DNA from: Ktedonobacterales bacterium
Lineage (GTDB): Bacteria > Chloroflexota > Ktedonobacteria > Ktedonobacterales > JADMIN01
Direction: 5' to 3'
Assembly (NCBI GenBank): GCA_025928125.1
Contig: JAICKD010000092.1
Location: forward strand, 1-8,619
DNA length: 8,619 nt
The notes under the pieces were generated by a model, which was not told where the DNA came from, made no database searches, and was given only the letters and a program-made list of their open reading frames with translations. Positions 6,854 to 8,619 of this stretch are shown here, in pieces. The position numbers and the translations under genes are program-made. Every line of letters starts with the position of its first letter. Position 1 is the first letter of the stretch.

Positions 6854-7157
6854 GTGATTTCTGACACCGTGGCAGATCAGGTTCAGTCATGATACAAGCG
6901 TGGCAAGCTCTGCCGTCAATGAAGGCCACCGAAATGTCCTGGCGCGGCAAACAGCGGGCGTTCACGAGGTTTTTCCAACAATACACTGCGCGCCACCAAG
7001 AGAAACGTTCTCCCTGGCGCACGCGGTGGCAAAGAGCGGCGCGAGTTCATGAAGAGTACTGCTCGGCTCTCTCCGAAGGGGTATATGGACACACTGGTAC
7101 CTCGGATTGCCACTGTGCAGCGGTGTCCGATTATGCTATGAGTGCGATGAGCCCAGT

Positions 7158-7181
7158 ACAGCGTGCGTTACTGCACGCTGT
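7158..7181 (+). repeat. Perfect 9-bp inverted repeat upstream of the S9 peptidase gene
   Basis: ACAGCGTGC and GCACGCTGT flank a 6-base loop (GTTACT). The repeat ends 47 bp before the peptidase start codon. The T-rich stretch beyond it is interrupted, so it is a poor terminator. It may be a repressor site or a hairpin in the mRNA leader. Confidence 0.55.
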
Positions 7182-7216
7182 GTTTGCGCTTCAGTTTTAC
7201 GCTTCGTGTGAGCTTC

Positions 7217-7222
7217 AGGAGG
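7217..7222 (+). promoter_or_regulatory. Ribosome binding site of the S9 peptidase gene
   Basis: AGGAGG stands 6 bases before ATG at 7229, an ideal site that fixes the start of the peptidase gene. Confidence 0.85.
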
Positions 7223-7228
7223 CATCCT

Positions 7229-8619
7229 ATGACCGCAGCGCGTGAGGACCAGATGGAGACGAAGACGACCGGTGGCGCGCCTCACGATCTACCCGACTTC
7301 GTGCGTTATCTCAACGTACGCGCCGCCAGTGGCGCCAGTTTCTCGCCTGATGGATGTCGCCTTACCTTCCTGACCGACATCACAGGCGTTGCTGAGGTCT
7401 GGAGCGTAGCGGTCGTACCTGTGGCATCAGGAGATGGCGATGAGAGACCACTTCCCTGGCCAGAGCAGTTGACATTTGGTGGCGAGCGCATCGCGGGCGC
7501 ATCGTACTCACCGGTCGATGACCAGCTCATCATCAGCGGCGACATCGGTGGCAACGAGCGCACACAGCTTTTCCTGATGCGTGTGAGCCGAGGCGGGGAC
7601 GGAGATAACACAACGGACACAATGCTGATTCCGCTGACTAATCAGCCAGAGGTGATCCACGTCTTCGGCGGCGGGCAGGAGGATGGCTCCGCCAGCAACG
7701 GATGGTCGCCTGACGGGAAGCGCATTGTCTACGCGACCAATGCTCGCGATGCGCGTTTCTTCGATATCTACGAGCGCTCCGTGGACGATCTGGACGCCGC
7801 GCCACACCTGTTACTCCAGCATGACAGCACGAACTATCCCGCGAGCTATGCGCCTGACGGGCGTGCGGTGCTGGTGGAGCGTTTCGACTCGAATGTGCGC
7901 AATGCCCTGTTGCTGGTTGATACGACATCTGGCGAGGTCCGGCAACTGACCCCAGTAATCAGCCCAGGTTCAGATGGCCCGGCGCGCCATATTTCCCCAC
8001 AGTGGTCGGCAGATGGGCGTGGGCTGTACTTGCTCAGCGACCGCGGACGCCAGTTCCTCTCGCTCGCCTGGCTCGAACTTGCCACGGCGGAGATGACCTA
8101 TCTGCGCGAGGACCAGTGGGACGCCGAAGGGCTGGCGCTCTCGCGCGACGGCCAGCGGCTGGCGCTGGTCACCAACGTCGATGGCTCCTCACGAGTCGAA
8201 CTCTTTGATATCTCGTCTGGCTGGGAGGGACGGACGGCCTTGCCATCCCCCGATCTGCCGCTGGGGGTGGTCGTAGGGGCGCAGTGGTCGCCTGATGGCG
8301 CGCGCCTCGCCTTTACCTTCGCTCCACCCAATGACGCGGTCAACATCTGGCTCTGGGATATCGCCAGCCAGACGCTTACGCCCGCGACGCAGAGCGCGCG
8401 TGGTGGGCTTCCCGACGAGGCGTTTGTCTCGCCACAACTGGTGCGCTACCCGACCTTCGACGACCGCCAGATTCCCGCCTACGTTTTTCTGCCACGTGGG
8501 ATAGAGCCGCGCAATCTTCCCGTCGTTATCTATGTCCACGGCGGGCCAGAGAGCCAGACGCGGCCCGCATTCAACCCGGTGATCCAGTATCTAACGGCGC
8601 ATGACTACGGCGTGCTTGC
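7229..8619 (+). CDS. S9-family (prolyl oligopeptidase-like) peptidase, first 463 residues
   Basis: The frame stays open from ATG at 7229 to the right edge, so the C-terminal part is missing. Residues about 25-400 form a beta-propeller. I count seven blade motifs of the (W/F/Y)SPDG type, at residues 38, 93, 159, 207, 259, 304 and 353; the second and sixth are degenerate. Seven blades is the number in prolyl oligopeptidase and acylaminoacyl peptidase. The alpha/beta-hydrolase domain begins near 402, with VVIYVHGGPES (432-442), whose HGGP is the family's oxyanion-region motif. The catalytic Ser, Asp and His lie beyond the window. There is no signal peptide or membrane helix, so it should be cytosolic and cut short peptides. 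Family members are usually 600-700 residues, so roughly 150-250 are missing. Its subtype (dipeptidyl, acylaminoacyl or oligopeptidase) cannot be decided from this part. It stands alone here, behind its own intergenic region. Confidence 0.93.
   Translation, partial: MTAAREDQMETKTTGGAPHDLPDFVRYLNVRAASGASFSPDGCRLTFLTDITGVAEVWSVAVVPVASGDGDERPLPWPEQLTFGGERIAGASYSPVDDQLIISGDIGGNERTQLFLMRVSRGGDGDNTTDTMLIPLTNQPEVIHVFGGGQEDGSASNGWSPDGKRIVYATNARDARFFDIYERSVDDLDAAPHLLLQHDSTNYPASYAPDGRAVLVERFDSNVRNALLLVDTTSGEVRQLTPVISPGSDGPARHISPQWSADGRGLYLLSDRGRQFLSLAWLELATAEMTYLREDQWDAEGLALSRDGQRLALVTNVDGSSRVELFDISSGWEGRTALPSPDLPLGVVVGAQWSPDGARLAFTFAPPNDAVNIWLWDIASQTLTPATQSARGGLPDEAFVSPQLVRYPTFDDRQIPAYVFLPRGIEPRNLPVVIYVHGGPESQTRPAFNPVIQYLTAHDYGVL

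Larger units (their letters stand above)
6742..7228. other. 487-bp divergent intergenic region without a convincing gene
   Basis: This gap separates the minus-strand C39-like gene from the plus-strand S9 peptidase and should hold promoters for both. It contains two hairpins (6825-6853 and 7158-7181). A possible plus-strand promoter is TTGCCA near 7108 with TATGCT 19 bp further on, a long spacing, so it is weak. Open frames on both strands encode nothing I recognise, lack good ribosome binding sites, and one overlaps the peptidase start. No tRNA, repeat or mobile-element end was seen. Confidence 0.6.

Noticed and set aside
6879..6888. GGTTCAGTC resembling a tRNA T-arm
   Set aside because: No matching acceptor, D or anticodon stems could be found around it.
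6889..7245. 118-codon plus-strand open frame as a gene
   Set aside because: No recognisable domain, weak ribosome binding site, overlap with the well-supported peptidase start, and a hairpin inside it; kept only as a low-interest finding.

Overview
The window is about 60% GC and looks like part of a bacterial chromosome. The style of the proteins points, with low confidence, to the Chloroflexota, possibly Ktedonobacteria. The clues are a soluble GAF sensor kinase, a membrane-anchored C39-like protein with a long disordered cytoplasmic part, and a CsoR-led copper operon. No rRNA, tRNA, CRISPR array, insertion sequence or phage gene was seen.

Left half (1-3900, minus strand): a copper-homeostasis operon read from right to left. 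Its order is csoR (copper-sensing repressor), copA (Cu+-exporting P1B-1 ATPase), copZ (small copper chaperone), then a second heavy-metal P-type ATPase with a His/Met-rich N-terminus that runs off the left edge. A perfect 7-bp inverted repeat with a 7-bp spacer lies just upstream of csoR, next to an extended -10 promoter. This fits autoregulation: apo-CsoR blocks the promoter, and Cu(I) releases it. The pumps then export copper, with CopZ as carrier. The copA stop codon overlaps an in-frame copZ start as ATGA, which adds a Cys-rich N-terminal segment to CopZ if that start is used.

Middle (4094-6741): a cytosolic GAF-histidine kinase on the plus strand, divergent from csoR, converges on a minus-strand gene for a single-pass membrane protein with a C39-like papain-fold domain outside the cell. 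A hairpin followed by a T-run on the minus strand lies in the gap between them and probably terminates the minus-strand gene. No response regulator is visible beside the kinase.

Right end (6742-8619): a 487-bp divergent intergenic region with two hairpins and no convincing gene, then the first 463 codons of an S9-family (prolyl oligopeptidase-like) peptidase. It has seven beta-propeller signature motifs and the start of the alpha/beta-hydrolase domain, cut by the right edge.

Nothing here is clearly a new system. The least ordinary points are the Cys-rich coupled extension of CopZ, the loss of the first metal-binding cysteine in the second ATPase, and the Trp-rich cytoplasmic segment of the C39-like protein.
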